A stretch of DNA of 64,000 nucleotides from Ipomoea triloba (lineage: Eukaryota > Streptophyta > Magnoliopsida > Solanales > Convolvulaceae). Shown piece by piece: positions 1 through 10,931 of the stretch; the first letter of the stretch is position 1; each line of letters starts with the position of its first letter. The translations under genes and the position numbers were made by a program. Under the pieces are notes generated by a model. That model saw only the letters and a list, made by a program, of their open reading frames with translations. It was not told the origin of the DNA and ran no database searches. Where the stretch lies: assembly GCF_003576645.1 (NCBI RefSeq), contig NC_044930.1, positions 12,775,597 through 12,839,596 on the forward strand, in the 5' to 3' direction.

Positions 1-526
1 TCCGTGACTCAACAGTGGTAACCCTATTGGGCTAAATAAGAGGTTTCTTTCAGAAGTTCATACCATCAACTTCCCATGGAGAAAAAGAAAGGAAAAGATG
101 ATGTTCCATTCTTTTATAGAGGAAAGAAACCGGCAGTCAAGTCCAAAGATTTTCAAGGAGAAAACTATCCAGAATCAACGAAGGGTGAACAGATTACGGA
201 GCTTCCTGATAATCCAAGCAAGTAATCCTATTCCCATCCAAGGTGAATGGATCCCCAAATACGAGGAAATCCACAACGATGGGATACTGGAATCGGAAAG
301 AGTCCTTGCACAAGAGGGACTCCTACTGCTGCACATTCTGGAAAAGGGCCTTCCTCAACCAATGGAGAACCAAGGGAAATGCAATATGAATGACCATTCA
401 ATGCTTGTGTAACTCCAAAGCTGCCATAAAGGGTAGCACCCAGTTTACTGCTGTAAGATGTAAGCTTCCGCAGCGTTATATTACGCATATTGTAATAGTT
501 GTCGGAGCAGAAATTGGGGTGTTACA
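1..526 (-). mobile_element. probable Ty3/gypsy LTR, 5' end only (runs off the window)
   Basis: Read on the minus strand, the copia pol frame stops abruptly and a new sequence begins TGTAACACCCC at 526, followed within 50 bases by a GCTGCGGAAGC motif. A TGTAACACCCC start is, as I know it, common to LTRs of plant chromovirus gypsy elements (Tekay/Del type). The rest of the segment has no recognisable coding sequence; a 49-codon plus-strand frame at 76-225 is too short to call. I infer a gypsy LTR inserted into the copia element. The other LTR end and the target duplication lie outside the window, so this rests on one terminus only. Confidence 0.4.
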
Positions 527-3500
527 CTAACCTTAGTTGAGAGAATCTATTTTCACATAACGCTTTTGTGAAAATATCTGCTAGTTGCTCCTCCGTTGCA
601 ACATATTCCAAAGTGATGTCCTTTTTCTCAACGTGGTCTCGGATGAAGTGATACTTAATATCAATATGCTTTGTTCTGGAGTGTAACACTGGGTTGTGGG
701 TGATGGCAATAGCACTTGTATTGTCACACATAATTTTAACCTCCTTACACTCAACACCATAATCCATTAGCTGTTGCTTCATCCATAAGATCTGAGCACA
801 ACAACTTCCAGCTGCTACATATTCTGCCTCAGCAGTGCTTGTAGCTATCGAATGTTGTTTCTTGCTAAACCATGAGACAAGTCTTCCACCTAGAAACTGA
901 CATGTCCCTGATGTGCTCTTTCGATCTATCTTACAACCGGCAAAGTCCGCATCTGAATAACCCATAAGTTCGAAAGATCCACCTTTCGAATACCAGAGCC
1001 CAACACTCTGCGTACCCTTTAGATATCTAAGAATCTTTTTGGATGCATTTAGGTGACTTTCCTTAGGACTTGCCTGAAATCTAGCACATACACCTACTGC
1101 AAAGGATATGTCTGGTCTACTTGCAGTTAAATAAAGAAGAGATCCGATGATACCTCGATAAGTGGTTTGATCGACCTCTCGACCTTCGCTGTCGACATCG
1201 ATACGTAGAGAGGTTCCCATAGGTACTTTGACTGAGGATTTCCCTTCTATGTTGTATTTCCTGAGCAGATCCTTGGTGTATTTCTCCTGGTTGATGAAGA
1301 TACCTTCCTTAAGCTGTCTCACTTGTAGTCCAAGGAAGTAGTTGAGCTCTCCCATCATGCTCATCTCGAACTTTCCTTTCATCAAACTGGAGAACTTCTC
1401 GCACAAGTCTGGATTGGTGCTACCAAAAATGATATCGTCCACATAGATTTGCACCAATAAGATGTGATCCCCATCCTTAATCCTAAACAATGTTTTGTCC
1501 ACTAGGCCTTTGGTGAACCCACACTGAAGTAGAAAAGAGGATAAGGTATCGTACCAAGCTCTTGGAGCTTGTTTTAAGCCGTAAAGTGCCTTCTTCAACT
1601 TGTATACTTTGTCAGCTCCCACGTCCTTCAAGAAACCCGGAGGTTGTTCAACGTACACCTCTTCTTCGAGAAGTCCGTTCAGAAAAGCGCTCTTGACATC
1701 CATTTGATATACCTTAAAGTCTTTGAAGGCGGCATATGCGAGAAAGATGCGTATGGCTTCGAGACGTGCCACTGGAGCGAAGGTTTCATCAAAATCTATT
1801 CCTTCCTCCTGACAGTAGCCTTTGGCAACAAGTCTGGCCTTGTTCCTAACAATAACTCCATCCTCATTCATCTTGTTTCTGAAAACCCACTTTGTACCAA
1901 TGACATTCTGATGATGAGGTCTCGGAACTAGTTCCCAAACGTCGTTCCTCTCGAACTGATGAAGTTCCTCTTGCATTGCTTGCACCCAATCTGCGTCGCT
2001 TAGAGCCTCATCGATCACCTTAGGCTCTATTTGAGATAGAAAGCAAGCAAACATGCTTTCTCTGTAAGCTGATCTGGTTCGAACTCTGTCACGTACATCT
2101 CCGATCACTTGATCAGCAGGGTGACTTCTCAGCCATCTTAGGTCGGGTTGCGGCTCCTCAGTTGATACTTCCATTGAAGGTTGAGATATGGGTTGAACAT
2201 CTATGATCTGGTTTTGATCAACTGAGTCAGGCGCTTTCTTCTTGGTAGACTCTTCATCATCTGATTCTGACTGGAGTTCTGCTACGTCTCGAACTATCGA
2301 CTGCTTGTCTTCGAGAGGTAAGTTTGATCTCTCGATAGACTCTGGCTGATCTTCCTCAGCAGCTTCCGTTGTCTTTGATGGTTGATCTGTTGATGCCCTT
2401 TCATCAAAGGTAACATGTATGGACTCTTCAACCACCAAACTCCGCTTGTTGAAGACTCTGAGTGCTTTGCTTGTCGATGAGTATCCCAGAAATACTCCAT
2501 CATCTGCCTTTTCTTCAAAAGTTCTTCGTTGAGTCTTCCCATTGTTGTGAATATAGCATTTGCACCCGAATGAGTGGAAGTGGCTTACATTCGGTTTTCT
2601 TCCATTCCACAACTCATATGGAGTCTTTCCAACTCCTTTTACTATCAAGGACCGATTTTGGGTGTAGCACGCTGTGTTGATTGCTTCTGCCCAAAATCCT
2701 TGTGATATGTTGGCTTGCGAGAGCATGGTCCTTGCGGCTTCTTTGAGAGTTCTGTTCCTTCTTTCAGCAACCCCGTTTTGTTGAGGTGTTCGAGCAGCTG
2801 ATAGTTGATGATGAATTCCGTTCTCGTTGCAGTAGCTCTCGATTACTTGATTAACGAACTCTCCACCTTGATCTGACCGGATCTTTAGTATCGAGACTTC
2901 CTTTTCAACTTGAACTTGTTTCAAGAGATTTGGTAGGGCAATTTTTGTCTCGCTTTTCTTGGTTAAGAACACGGTCCAAGTGAATCTTGTGTAGTCATCC
3001 ACTACCACAAGAGTGTACTTCTTTCCCTTTATGCTGGGTGGATCCACTGGGCCAAATAAGTCCATGTGAAGAAGACTTAATGGTCTAGTGGATGATGTAT
3101 CGGCTTTGCTCTTGAAAGAGGATTTGATCTGTTTGCAACGTTGACATGCCTCACAGATTTTATCCTTTCGAAACGTCACTTTGGGCAGTCCTTCCACTAA
3201 GTTCCTCTTAGTAAGCTTGTTGATAGTCTTGAAGTTCAGATGACTAAGCTTACTATGCCAATCCCAGCATAAATCTTCCTTGCTCCTTGCTAGCATACAT
3301 AGGGATGGTTTTGCAGACCTCCAATCCACTATGTACATGTTTCCTTTCCTTGCTGCTTCCAAGACGACTTCGAGAGATTCCTCGTTCATAATCTGACATT
3401 TGCTTTTGGTGAAGACAACTTTGTGGCCCTTGTCACAGAACTGGCTTGTACTAAGGAGATTGAACTTGAGCCCCTCAACGTAGGACACTCCTTTAATAAC

Positions 3501-3683
3501 CAGCTCATTCTTTTGGATTTCACCAACAGCTCTTGTGCGCCCCTTCTTCTCGTTGTCGCCAAATGTCACCAAGGGACCTTCGATAGGTTGGATGTTCTCA
3601 AGCAGTGTTAGATTTCCAGTCATATGTCTCGAACATCCACTGTCAATGAACCACACGTCCCTGGTGTCCTGCAAGGAAATCAA
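522..3683 (-). CDS. pol: copia pol polyprotein (protease-integrase-RT-RNase H), C-terminus cut
   Basis: The uninterrupted frame of about 1053 codons encodes the replication enzymes. The protease motif [10 protein letters not shown] is at residues 14-23. Then come the GAG-pre-integrase zinc finger (WHSKLSHLN ... CEACQRC) and the integrase core ([30 protein letters not shown]). The RT runs from GTKWVFRNK through [10 protein letters not shown] to the catalytic YVDDIIFGS near residue 745. RNase H ([30 protein letters not shown]) is C-terminal. The first codon here is TTG, not ATG: the frame opens after a TAA at 3690-3692 and overlaps the gag stop in the -1 frame. It is therefore probably made by frameshifting or splicing, not by its own start. 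The last residues run into the TGTAAC of the LTR-like sequence, so a few native residues are missing. Confidence 0.92.
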   Translation of the reverse strand: MISLQDTRDVWFIDSGCSRHMTGNLTLLENIQPIEGPLVTFGDNEKKGRTRAVGEIQKNELVIKGVSYVEGLKFNLLSTSQFCDKGHKVVFTKSKCQIMNEESLEVVLEAARKGNMYIVDWRSAKPSLCMLARSKEDLCWDWHSKLSHLNFKTINKLTKRNLVEGLPKVTFRKDKICEACQRCKQIKSSFKSKADTSSTRPLSLLHMDLFGPVDPPSIKGKKYTLVVVDDYTRFTWTVFLTKKSETKIALPNLLKQVQVEKEVSILKIRSDQGGEFVNQVIESYCNENGIHHQLSAARTPQQNGVAERRNRTLKEAARTMLSQANISQGFWAEAINTACYTQNRSLIVKGVGKTPYELWNGRKPNVSHFHSFGCKCYIHNNGKTQRRTFEEKADDGVFLGYSSTSKALRVFNKRSLVVEESIHVTFDERASTDQPSKTTEAAEEDQPESIERSNLPLEDKQSIVRDVAELQSESDDEESTKKKAPDSVDQNQIIDVQPISQPSMEVSTEEPQPDLRWLRSHPADQVIGDVRDRVRTRSAYRESMFACFLSQIEPKVIDEALSDADWVQAMQEELHQFERNDVWELVPRPHHQNVIGTKWVFRNKMNEDGVIVRNKARLVAKGYCQEEGIDFDETFAPVARLEAIRIFLAYAAFKDFKVYQMDVKSAFLNGLLEEEVYVEQPPGFLKDVGADKVYKLKKALYGLKQAPRAWYDTLSSFLLQCGFTKGLVDKTLFRIKDGDHILLVQIYVDDIIFGSTNPDLCEKFSSLMKGKFEMSMMGELNYFLGLQVRQLKEGIFINQEKYTKDLLRKYNIEGKSSVKVPMGTSLRIDVDSEGREVDQTTYRGIIGSLLYLTASRPDISFAVGVCARFQASPKESHLNASKKILRYLKGTQSVGLWYSKGGSFELMGYSDADFAGCKIDRKSTSGTCQFLGGRLVSWFSKKQHSIATSTAEAEYVAAGSCCAQILWMKQQLMDYGVECKEVKIMCDNTSAIAITHNPVLHSRTKHIDIKYHFIRDHVEKKDITLEYVATEEQLADIFTKALCENRFSQLRLV

Positions 3684-5917
3684 GCAAGTTTAGGTACCCA
3701 AACTTTGGGTCCTGGTGGGTTAGTGAGTTTAGGCATCCATTTATACCTTGTGCCCATTATTCCAGGCCTAGGCGCAATGTAGCCATTGTACGTTTGATAA
3801 TTATAAGGAATGCTAGCAAAGGTTTTAGGCCTCTTTGGTGCATAAATCAACTTAGGTAGAGACTTTTCGACCGGCTTATGCACCATGCCTTTCATACGCT
3901 GTTTGGTCATGTGAAATTGCTGAAAGTGAGGTTTCTTCCAGAACTTGTGATTTGATGACCAATTCTCACTAGATGGATAGAGTCTTCCTTTCTCCATCCG
4001 TGAGTTCCTAACTATGTGGATCTCAGACCTTCCATATTTGCCTTGAGGTGCATTATATGGAGTGTAGCTCTTTTTGTACTTGGAATGGCCTTGCGAGAGA
4101 TAGCAAGGTGATCTCTCGATATTGTTTACCCGGCCATTCTTCGTAGCTTTCCTATACTTTCCATTGCTGGTGTATAGGGACGGTTTATGAATAGCTACTC
4201 TGGTCTTTTCTGTTGGTCCTTTATGACCTTTATTTGGTTTGGGTTGAGATCCTCCATTTCTTGAAGTTCCCAAACCATTGGTCTGTTTATCTCTCGAGAG
4301 ATGGTCTTGATGGAACCCTAGACCGGTTCTTTCACTTGTAGGTCTGTGATCAACCACCATTTTCTCCATAGCTTTGGAGGAATTAGTGTATGATGCTATG
4401 ACCTTTCGAAGATTAAGCTCTCTCGTCTCTCGATCTTTGCACTCTTCAGATAGTAGGATTACTTTGGCTTCTAACTCACTTACTTTGAGAGTCAGCTCCA
4501 AATTCTCTTTCGAGACGTTCTTAAGCATATCTCTTTCAGCAGTTAGCTTGCTGTTTTCATCCATCACTCTAGCATGAGTGCTATTGGCGATGTTAAGGTT
4601 CCTTCTGAGCGATTCCAACATCTCGAAGGGGTCCTCATCGCTTTTAAATGAAGAACAACGAGAGGTAGAAGTAGAGCAGCGAGATGTAGGAGTAGAGGTT
4701 ACCTCGTTGTCAATGGCCATTAGGCATTGATTCTCCTCTTCCTCGGTGTATAAGCAGATGAGCCCCCTCTCATCCTCTGAGCTGCTGCTGCTTTCGCTGG
4801 AGCTCGATGTCTCGGACTCCTCGATTGTCCTCTCGAATTCTTCAGCAACAAGCGCCTTCCTGCGCTGATACGTCTTTGATGATCCTTTGAAGCCACCTTG
4901 TGTTAGCTTCTCCCTGGATTCCTCTATTCTCTTGGAATCCTTGCCTTCTTGGCCCTGATGCTTGCTTACTAGTGGGTAAGGGCATTCGGCCTTGAAATGT
5001 CCCGGTCTTCTACAGTTGTAGCATAGACCCTGATTTTCCTCCTCCGTCCTTCTGGATGGATATCTCTCATTTTTCCTTCTTGAGGAGGAAGGTGAACTTT
5101 TGTTGCTCTCCTGGTTCATCTTCATGTATTTCCTGAACTTTCTCACAAAGAGAGCAAACTGTTCGTCAGACATAACATTCATAGGATTAGAGTCTGACCT
5201 TGAAGATGTGGATGGTTGCTCAGCAACAAGTGCTACGTTTCGTCGATCCACAATGTCCTCATCTCTTGGGAACATCTCGAACTCGAAGGCTTTGAGATCC
5301 CGGAAGAGTTTGTCTGTTGTGGTTTCCTTCAGATCTCGGTGATCTCTCATCGTGATCACCTTTACTTCCCACTCCTTAGTGAGGCCACGTAAGACCTTCA
5401 GGTTCAGCTCCTTTTGTGGGATCTCCTTTTCAAGGTCACTGATCTCGGTTGTGAGCTTCATGAACCGAGACTCCATGCTGTCGATGCTCTCTCCTGGCTT
5501 CATCTTGAAGTCTTCGAACTTCTTCATGGCCACGGTGAGCTTGTTTTCCTTTTCCTGTTCGTCACCTTCACCAATTAACATCAAAGTATCCCATACCTCT
5601 TTTGCCGTTTTGCACTTCCTCACTTTTGGGAAGATGGTTTCGTCTATAGCTCTGAAGAGAATATCCTTGGCAATATTGTCCAGGTTGTTTCTCTTCCTAT
5701 CATCACTGGTCCATTCTTCCCTAGGTTTTGGGATGTACTTTGGTGTTTCTTGGGTTTGAACTGCAGCAGTATTAACCATTAGGATCTTGACTGGTCCAGA
5801 AGTTATAACCTCGGCCATCTCATCATGGAGGGCTGATAAGTACGCAAGCATGCGTGTTTTCCAGTCGTCAAACCTGCTAAGATCAAAGAGAAGATGTCTC
5901 GACAACATGCTGTCCAT
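3680..5917 (-). CDS. gag: copia gag polyprotein (Sirevirus-size), CCHC zinc knuckle
   Basis: This 745-residue Gag frame should form the virus-like particle that packages element RNA. It starts with ATG at 5917, about 100 bases after the primer-binding site. The N-terminal part (residues ~1-230) is the copia gag core ([30 protein letters not shown]). A single zinc knuckle [14 protein letters not shown] lies near residues 297-310. It is followed by a Ser/Glu-rich acidic stretch, a predicted coiled-coil region (~430-520, [21 protein letters not shown]) and a basic, Tyr/Lys/Pro-rich tail. The length and the extension after the knuckle are much greater than in Tnt1- or Ale-type Gag and fit Sireviruses. 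It ends in TGA at 3680-3682, overlapping pol by a few bases in another frame. Confidence 0.9.
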   Translation of the reverse strand: MDSMLSRHLLFDLSRFDDWKTRMLAYLSALHDEMAEVITSGPVKILMVNTAAVQTQETPKYIPKPREEWTSDDRKRNNLDNIAKDILFRAIDETIFPKVRKCKTAKEVWDTLMLIGEGDEQEKENKLTVAMKKFEDFKMKPGESIDSMESRFMKLTTEISDLEKEIPQKELNLKVLRGLTKEWEVKVITMRDHRDLKETTTDKLFRDLKAFEFEMFPRDEDIVDRRNVALVAEQPSTSSRSDSNPMNVMSDEQFALFVRKFRKYMKMNQESNKSSPSSSRRKNERYPSRRTEEENQGLCYNCRRPGHFKAECPYPLVSKHQGQEGKDSKRIEESREKLTQGGFKGSSKTYQRRKALVAEEFERTIEESETSSSSESSSSSEDERGLICLYTEEEENQCLMAIDNEVTSTPTSRCSTSTSRCSSFKSDEDPFEMLESLRRNLNIANSTHARVMDENSKLTAERDMLKNVSKENLELTLKVSELEAKVILLSEECKDRETRELNLRKVIASYTNSSKAMEKMVVDHRPTSERTGLGFHQDHLSRDKQTNGLGTSRNGGSQPKPNKGHKGPTEKTRVAIHKPSLYTSNGKYRKATKNGRVNNIERSPCYLSQGHSKYKKSYTPYNAPQGKYGRSEIHIVRNSRMEKGRLYPSSENWSSNHKFWKKPHFQQFHMTKQRMKGMVHKPVEKSLPKLIYAPKRPKTFASIPYNYQTYNGYIAPRPGIMGTRYKWMPKLTNPPGPKVWVPKLA

Positions 5918-6016
5918 ATTGAAAAATTATCTCGTGCTTTGAAAATATTTAAGAAGATTTTTCAAAGAAGGATCTCTAGGCAATATAAACAAAGGTTTAT
6001 ATCGATCAGAGAACTC

Positions 6017-6028
6017 GCTCTGATACCA
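6017..6028 (-). promoter_or_regulatory. primer-binding site (initiator tRNA-Met) of the copia element
   Basis: The minus strand reads TGGTATCAGAGC two bases after the LTR end (...GGGACCAACA). This is complementary to the 3' end of plant initiator tRNA-Met, the usual copia primer. It fixes the inner edge of the 5' LTR at 6031. Confidence 0.9.
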
Positions 6029-6436
6029 ATTGTTGGTCCCAAGGGGATGGGGTACAAGTCTAGGGGGGGGGGTGAATAGACTTGTATAAGATTTTGCAAA
6101 TCTTTTCGACCTCTCGTGTGTATTGAACTTAGGATGTTTAGGTTCGATACCTCACGAGGTGAAGACAAAGTTTTATGCGCAGCGGAAATATTATCCCCTT
6201 TTTGGTTAGCACGAGTTTGGGTTAGTTCGAGAGGTGTGATTATATGCAGTGCAATCGAGAAGTTAGCGAGAGATAAAAACAGAAAGTAAATGCAAGAGAG
6301 ATTTTTAAGTGGTTCGGCCAACCCGCCTACTTCCACTCTTCTTCCAGAAACTCCCTGGAAGGATTGCACTAAAAACTTCCCTTTCTAGTACAATAACGAG
6401 CGCTTGAGCTTTGATCACCAAGCCCGCCTCAAGCCT

Positions 6437-6800
6437 CAGGTTTTTCGCCCCGCTTCCAGTTACTCCACCTCTCGAGCACTTGACCTTTGATCACCAAGCC
6501 CGCGTCAAGCCTCAGGTTTCTTTCGCTCGGACAGCAGCCAGGTTACTCCGCCTCTCCTCAGGTTTTTCTCCCCGCTTCCAGTTACTCCACCTCTCGAGCA
6601 CTTGACCTTTGATCACCAAGCCCGCGTCAAGCCTCAGGTTTCTTTCGCTCGGACAGCAGCCAGGTTACTCCGCCTCTCCTCAGGTTTTTTTCCCCGCTTC
6701 CAGTTACTCCACCTCTCGAGCGCTTGACCTTTGATCACCAAGCCCGCGTCAAGCCTCAGGTTTCTTTCGCTCGGACAGCAGCCAGGATACTCCACCTCCC
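6437..6800. repeat. three-copy tandem repeat, 122-bp period, in the LTR
   Basis: Copies begin at 6437, 6559 and 6681 with CAGGTTTTT followed by CCCCGCTTCCAG. Each then contains CACCTCTCGAGC, a GATCACCAAGCCCGCG block and CTCGGACAGCAGCCAGG. The copies differ at only a few positions. The array lies downstream of the putative TATA box, so it would be in the transcribed R/U5 part. Confidence 0.9.
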
Positions 6801-7095
6801 TTGCTTAATCCAAAGCAAGACGTTGTTGATAGTCACAGTTGAATGTAACAATCTCCAATCTGACCACAAGCTATCGTTGAATCAACTTTGATGTAGAGCA
6901 GCTTTGGTCACCTTCTGGATGTATGACAGTTTAGCTTTGTAACTCTCTTCGAACACTAAGATGTGTTCTCTCGCTGTATTGAATATCAGGATGATATTCC
7001 AAGTTAAGCACTTTGCACTGGAACGTTTTTATCAGACACCTCTTGTTAACCTCTTGACCTCTTTCACAACCCCCGTTTCTTCTGTGTCTTTACGT

Positions 7096-7104
7096 CCTTA
7101 TATA
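7096..7104 (-). promoter_or_regulatory. putative TATA box of the copia LTR
   Basis: The minus strand reads CTCATATATAAGG here, a good plant TATA box about 860 bp into the LTR, upstream of the tandem repeat and primer-binding site. A transcript starting ~30 bases downstream would fit the expected U3/R boundary. Confidence 0.5.
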
Positions 7105-7539
7105 TGAGAGTAGAAGAATAGTTCCGTTGGAGGGAAAACTATTCCGTTTGAAATTGGTCTCCCACGCCGAACATGGGTCTTTGCACAATTTCAGCATTTT
7201 TCATGGAGTAGTGGTCTTGTAACTTGAGCCTTTTGTTTTGTAGTGAATATTCCATATTCCACTTTCTTGAGTTCATGCTTCACTTGCTTCTTTTGGATAA
7301 AGTTACTCTTTTTATGTTCCCATCATTCCTTGTTTGGGGAATCTGACCACTTCAGGATTGGTGCACTTCTTGACCGTTTGTGGTGGAGGTCTGACGTGTC
7401 ATCCACTTCCGTCCATTTTGAAACCTCCCGCTCAGCACCTCTTCAATATTTTATCTCCATGATATTCTTCTTCTCCAAACTTAGAGTATTTTATCTGCAC
7501 ATGTTGACTAACATTCAGCCTCTTGGAGAAGTGTCGGTT

Positions 7540-7700
7540 TATCGAGACCATAAAAGATGTCTCGACCACTTGATGTTTCAATCCCTTGTATCGAGAGGTC
7601 TATCTCTCGAATATTCTTTACGTCTCGAACTCGATAGGTATATCGAGAGGTCCTTACCTCTCGAACTTGGCTTGTGTCTCGAGACTTAGTTGATGTCTCG
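7540..7700. repeat. cluster of TCGAGA/TCTCGA palindromic motifs in the LTR U3
   Basis: More than ten TCGAGA or TCTCGA hexamers, several joined as larger imperfect palindromes such as CTATCTCTCGA, fall in about 160 bp upstream of the putative TATA box. From published Sirevirus work I recall palindromic repeat modules in the LTR promoter region; this cluster fits that. The same hexamer also recurs in gag and pol. Confidence 0.6.
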
Positions 7701-7956
7701 TAGACCCTTATTCCTCCAGAGTTGTCTCGTGCCTGCTTCTGATCTATCTGTTTGCTTACAACACGAAAACTTCTAAGTTGTTCAAACAAGTTTACCTTAA
7801 GCTTAAATATTTCCCGAGTTGAGCTCAAATTACCCGGTTGTATTTTCGCTCTTAGTTTACTTATCGAACTTACATTGTTTTGCCTATGTATCGAGACTTG
7901 GGGATTCTTACTTAACAGTTGGTATCATCAAAACCTATTACATGATGTTCCTAACA

Positions 7957-8441
7957 GTCATGTATGGGCTTGGATTCATGAGTGTGAAGAAAAAATAAAT
8001 CTGCATGTAGAAAAAATAAATCTGCATGTAACTAGTATGCCAACAACGGCTATGATTTTAAGCTTCAATGTTGCGGTCTTGTTCAAACATCCAAGCCCGG
8101 TATTAAAACCTCATCTCGATGGCGGCGGGACTGGGATTTTAGGTGAATTAGAGGGGAAGAGGGTGAAACGTGACAAAGGATTGAGAAAGGGGTAAAAAAT
8201 AATGGATGTGCCATTTTACCCTTTAAATTAATGGCATTTAGATGGATTTTGTTATAACAGGGCGTTTGGTTGAGAGAAGGGAATTAGGAGGGAAAAGAAT
8301 TGTAATTCGGTGGAATTGTAATTCAATGAATAATGTAGGAATTGAAATTACACTTTTTGGTATGCAGGAATAGGAGTACAGGGAATTGAAAGGTAAGAAG
8401 TGACAGAATGACTAAAATGTCCTTATGTTGTAGTAGTAGTA

Positions 8442-8480
<39 letters not shown>
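7957..8480. repeat. segmental duplication, copy A
   Basis: The sequence starting GTCATGTATGGGCTTGG recurs at 10477-10983 with only scattered differences. Copy A starts exactly at the copia LTR edge and contains the left part of a GTTTGG-type MITE and the beginning of a TAA microsatellite, where the similarity ends. A 21-bp unit ending CTGCATGTA is doubled here but single in copy B. Confidence 0.85.
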
Positions 8481-8482
<2 letters not shown>

Positions 8483-8488
8483 TCTTTC

Positions 8489-8523
<35 letters not shown>

Positions 8524-8629
8524 GTATAATAATAACAATTCTTTCAATAAGAATAATAGTAATAATAATTTTTCTCAAAAAAAAATAATAATAATAATAA
8601 GTATAATAATAAGAATAATAATAATGCTT

Positions 8630-8674
<45 letters not shown>

Positions 8675-8965
8675 TCGAAAATTAAAAAAAAAAAAAAAAA
8701 GACAAAGGATTGGGAGGAGGGGCAAAATGGTCTTTACACCAATATAAATGCCCTTCCTCTCCACCGAATTACAATTCATGAGGGGGTGCCCCATGAATTG
8801 TAATTCACCATTTGGATGGAATTGCAATTCCGCGCAATTGAAATTCCGCGCAATTGCAATTCCGTGGAATTGCAATTCCCTCCAACCAAACACCATAGTT
8901 GTCAAATTCATTGAATTACAATTCAATGAATTACAACTCCCCCAAATTACACCCAACCAAACGCC
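8261..8965. mobile_element. MITE with GGCGTTTGGTTG inverted termini
   Basis: The element begins GGCGTTTGGTTG and ends CAACCAAACGCC, a perfect 12-bp terminal inverted repeat. Its interior has subterminal inverted runs of GGAATTGTAATTC / GAATTGCAATTCC and a large TAA microsatellite core. There is no coding capacity. Its end lies against sequence reading GGACCAAATTGG that resembles another MITE type (ending ATTAACTCT at about 9086), suggesting nested insertion. I cannot assign a superfamily because the target duplication is unclear. Confidence 0.65.
8432..8680. repeat. TAA/ATA microsatellite with interruptions and A-rich tail
   Basis: Long TAA runs are interrupted by two TTCTTTCAATAA units and followed by an A-run near 8683-8700. 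It produces only artefactual poly-Asn or poly-Leu reading frames. Confidence 0.95.
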
Positions 8966-9480
8966 TCCAAAGGACCAAATTGGATGTAATTTTATAAGTT
9001 AAAGGACTAAATTGGATAATTTTTAAAGTCAATGACTAAATTAAACAATACTCAATAGTTAAGGAATCAAAATGAGTATTAACTCTAAATAAAATTTTAT
9101 AGAATTTACAAACTCGCAAAAACTTGTTACATAAAAAAATTAATGTTAAAAAGCTTTCAAAACTATAATGAAAGTTATTTCTCGAACTTAAAAAACACTC
9201 CTTTGTCAGATCAAGATTTCTAAAATTTCAACAAAAATTAATTATTTTATGTTATTAAACACATGTCTTGGGATTTTCTATTGCAACTTCTTAGGAAAAA
9301 AAAAATCAAATAGAGCATGAGATTGTCAATAGAGATTATGACCGACATACTTACATAAATAGTATTTTGTGTGAGAATGATAAAAATGTATTAGCATTAT
9401 TAGAATGCGACCTACTTCATTTTATAAGACTTGGCCAATGTGGGACAAAATTAAAGGGGAGTCCGCTCTCCTTCGTCTTT
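8966..9480. other. non-coding, AT-rich; MITE fragment at its start
   Basis: The first 120 bases repeat GGACTAAATTGG-like units and end ATTAACTCT, resembling the AGAGTTAATT-terminated MITEs elsewhere in this window. The rest is AT-rich. At 9427 a GGCCAATGTGGGACA motif resembles similar text near 24480 and 58640. I see no gene. Confidence 0.5.
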
Positions 9481-9580
9481 TTTTTTTTTAATTATTATTA
9501 GTATTATTATTATTATATTGTTTTTATTTTATTATTATTATTATATTGTTTCTATTTTATTATTATCATTATATTGCTCC

Positions 9581-9614
<34 letters not shown>

Positions 9615-9616
9615 TA
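9481..9616. repeat. TTA/ATT microsatellite
   Basis: A T-run is followed by interrupted TTATTATTATT arrays with repeated TTATATTGTTTTTATTTTA units. Confidence 0.9.
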
Positions 9617-9746
9617 TTTCTATTGTAATGTCCTTATAGTTCATTTTACATGTTAACCGCTAAACCTAAACAACTAATTTTGCCAAACATCATTTTACAA
9701 ATCACAAATACAATCCGCTGGTCAAACTCACTAACACAATCGGCTA

Positions 9747-9886
9747 ATTGCAAACCACTAATACAATCCGCTAAAGTTAACCGCTAATCGGCATTTGTCA
9801 AGCAAGGTCAGTATGTATTGCAAACCACTAATACAATCCGCTAAAGTTAACCGGTAATCGCCATTTGCCAAACAAGGTCAATATGT
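9747..9886. repeat. 70-bp tandem duplication
   Basis: Two adjacent copies (starting 9747 and 9817) begin ATTGCAAACCACTAATAC and contain AATCCGCTAAAGTTAACC. They differ at a few positions. A third partial unit is recognisable just upstream. Confidence 0.85.
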
Positions 9887-10476
9887 GAGTTTTCCGTGCA
9901 AAGCTGGTCGGAATTTTTGACCAACGGACGTAGTTGGACGGAAATTCTCATGTTTTAAGAATGTTGGGGTTCTCTCCGGAATTTTCATCCAATTTTTGTT
10001 CGTTGGATGCTATTTTCGACCAAAAATTGTAGTTGGATGGAATTTCTTACAATGATTTTTCCGAACCTTCGGTTTGTCGGTATGTTGGACAAAAACCTCG
10101 TTTCCGACCTATATATCGTGTTGTTGAACGGAAAACATGAGATTTCGAACAGTGGCTAACTGTCCCAACAAGCAATGTAGTATTCCCTCTTTTAGCTGTT
10201 CCTGCTAATGGACGATTGACAACACTATTCTGTCAAAAACAGTAAATATGGCCATTAATTTTTTATGATGATTCCCAATAGAAGGTGATTAAATGCTTAG
10301 AATCAGGATAAATTAATCTTACCTTTTTTTTTTACACGGGTTAGAATTTTGGGGCTTGAAGCAACCAAGATGCACCCTCTAACCTAATAAAATAGGAGAG
10401 CATAAATTGACATGTCCGTATCAAATATTAAGATAAGAAAAGTCATCGAGGAGAAGAAAAAACAAACCTGCATGTA
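9887..10476. other. non-coding, unidentified repeat-like sequence
   Basis: 9895-10160 holds repeated, partly inverted units such as GGTCGGAATTTTTGACC and GTTGGACGGAAATT, which look like the subterminal repeats of a DNA transposon, but I find no terminus. The rest is AT-rich with no gene. Confidence 0.35.
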
Positions 10477-10931
10477 GTCATGTATGGGCTTGGATTCATG
10501 AGGGTGAAGAAAAAATAAATCTGCATGTAACTAGTATGCCAACAACGGCTATGATTTTAAGCTTCAATGTTGCGGTCTTGTTCAAACATCCAAGCCCGGT
10601 ATTAAAACCTCATCTCGATGGCGGCGGGATTGGGATTTTGGGTGAATTAGAGGGGAAGAGGGTGAAACGTGACAAAGGATTGAGAAAGGGGTAAAAAATA
10701 ATGGATGTACCATTTTACCCTTTAAATTAATGGCATTTGGATGGATTTTGTGATAACAGGGCGTTTGGTTGAGAGAAGAGAATTAGGAGGGAAAAGAATT
10801 GTAATTCGGTGGAATTGTAATTCAATGAATAATGTAGGAATTGAAATTACACTTTTTGGTATGCAGGAATAGGAGTACAGGGAATTGAAAGGTAAGAAGC
10901 GGCAGAATGACTAAAATGCCCTTATGTTGTA

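Larger units (their letters stand above)
522..7956 (-). mobile_element. Ty1/copia retrotransposon, Sirevirus-like, 3' end missing
   Basis: In minus-strand order the element has a 1.9-kb LTR (7956-6031), a primer-binding site complementary to initiator tRNA-Met, a 745-codon gag frame, and a pol frame in the order protease, integrase, reverse transcriptase, RNase H. That order defines Ty1/copia. The large gag, the long LTR opening TGTTAGGAAC followed by TTTTGATGATA, and the RT signature [11 protein letters not shown] point to the Sirevirus (SIRE/Maximus) lineage. Neither frame carries a premature stop, so the copy is probably young. Pol stops just after the RNase H end, where a different LTR-like sequence begins, so the 3' region and 3' LTR are lost or displaced beyond the left edge. 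Confidence 0.9.
6031..7956 (-). repeat. 5' LTR of the Sirevirus-like copia element
   Basis: On the minus strand the LTR begins TGTTAGGAACATC at 7956 and ends GGGACCAACA at 6031, next to the primer-binding site; the termini are TG...CA. It is 1926 bp, as expected for Sireviruses. It holds a CTCGA/TCGAG-rich upstream block, a TATA box, and a 122-bp tandem repeat downstream. The base beyond the LTR begins GTCAT, the candidate target duplication, but the matching end is outside the window. A related solo LTR (32705-33985) shares the GGGACCAACA end. Confidence 0.85.

Noticed and set aside
3683..3683. TTG as a genuine start codon of copia pol
   Set aside because: Eukaryotic translation rarely starts at TTG, and copia pol is normally made as part of a fusion; the frame overlap is better explained by frameshifting or splicing.
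8323..8956. Frames with poly-Leu, poly-Asn and poly-Tyr runs
   Set aside because: They arise from the TAA microsatellite inside a MITE.
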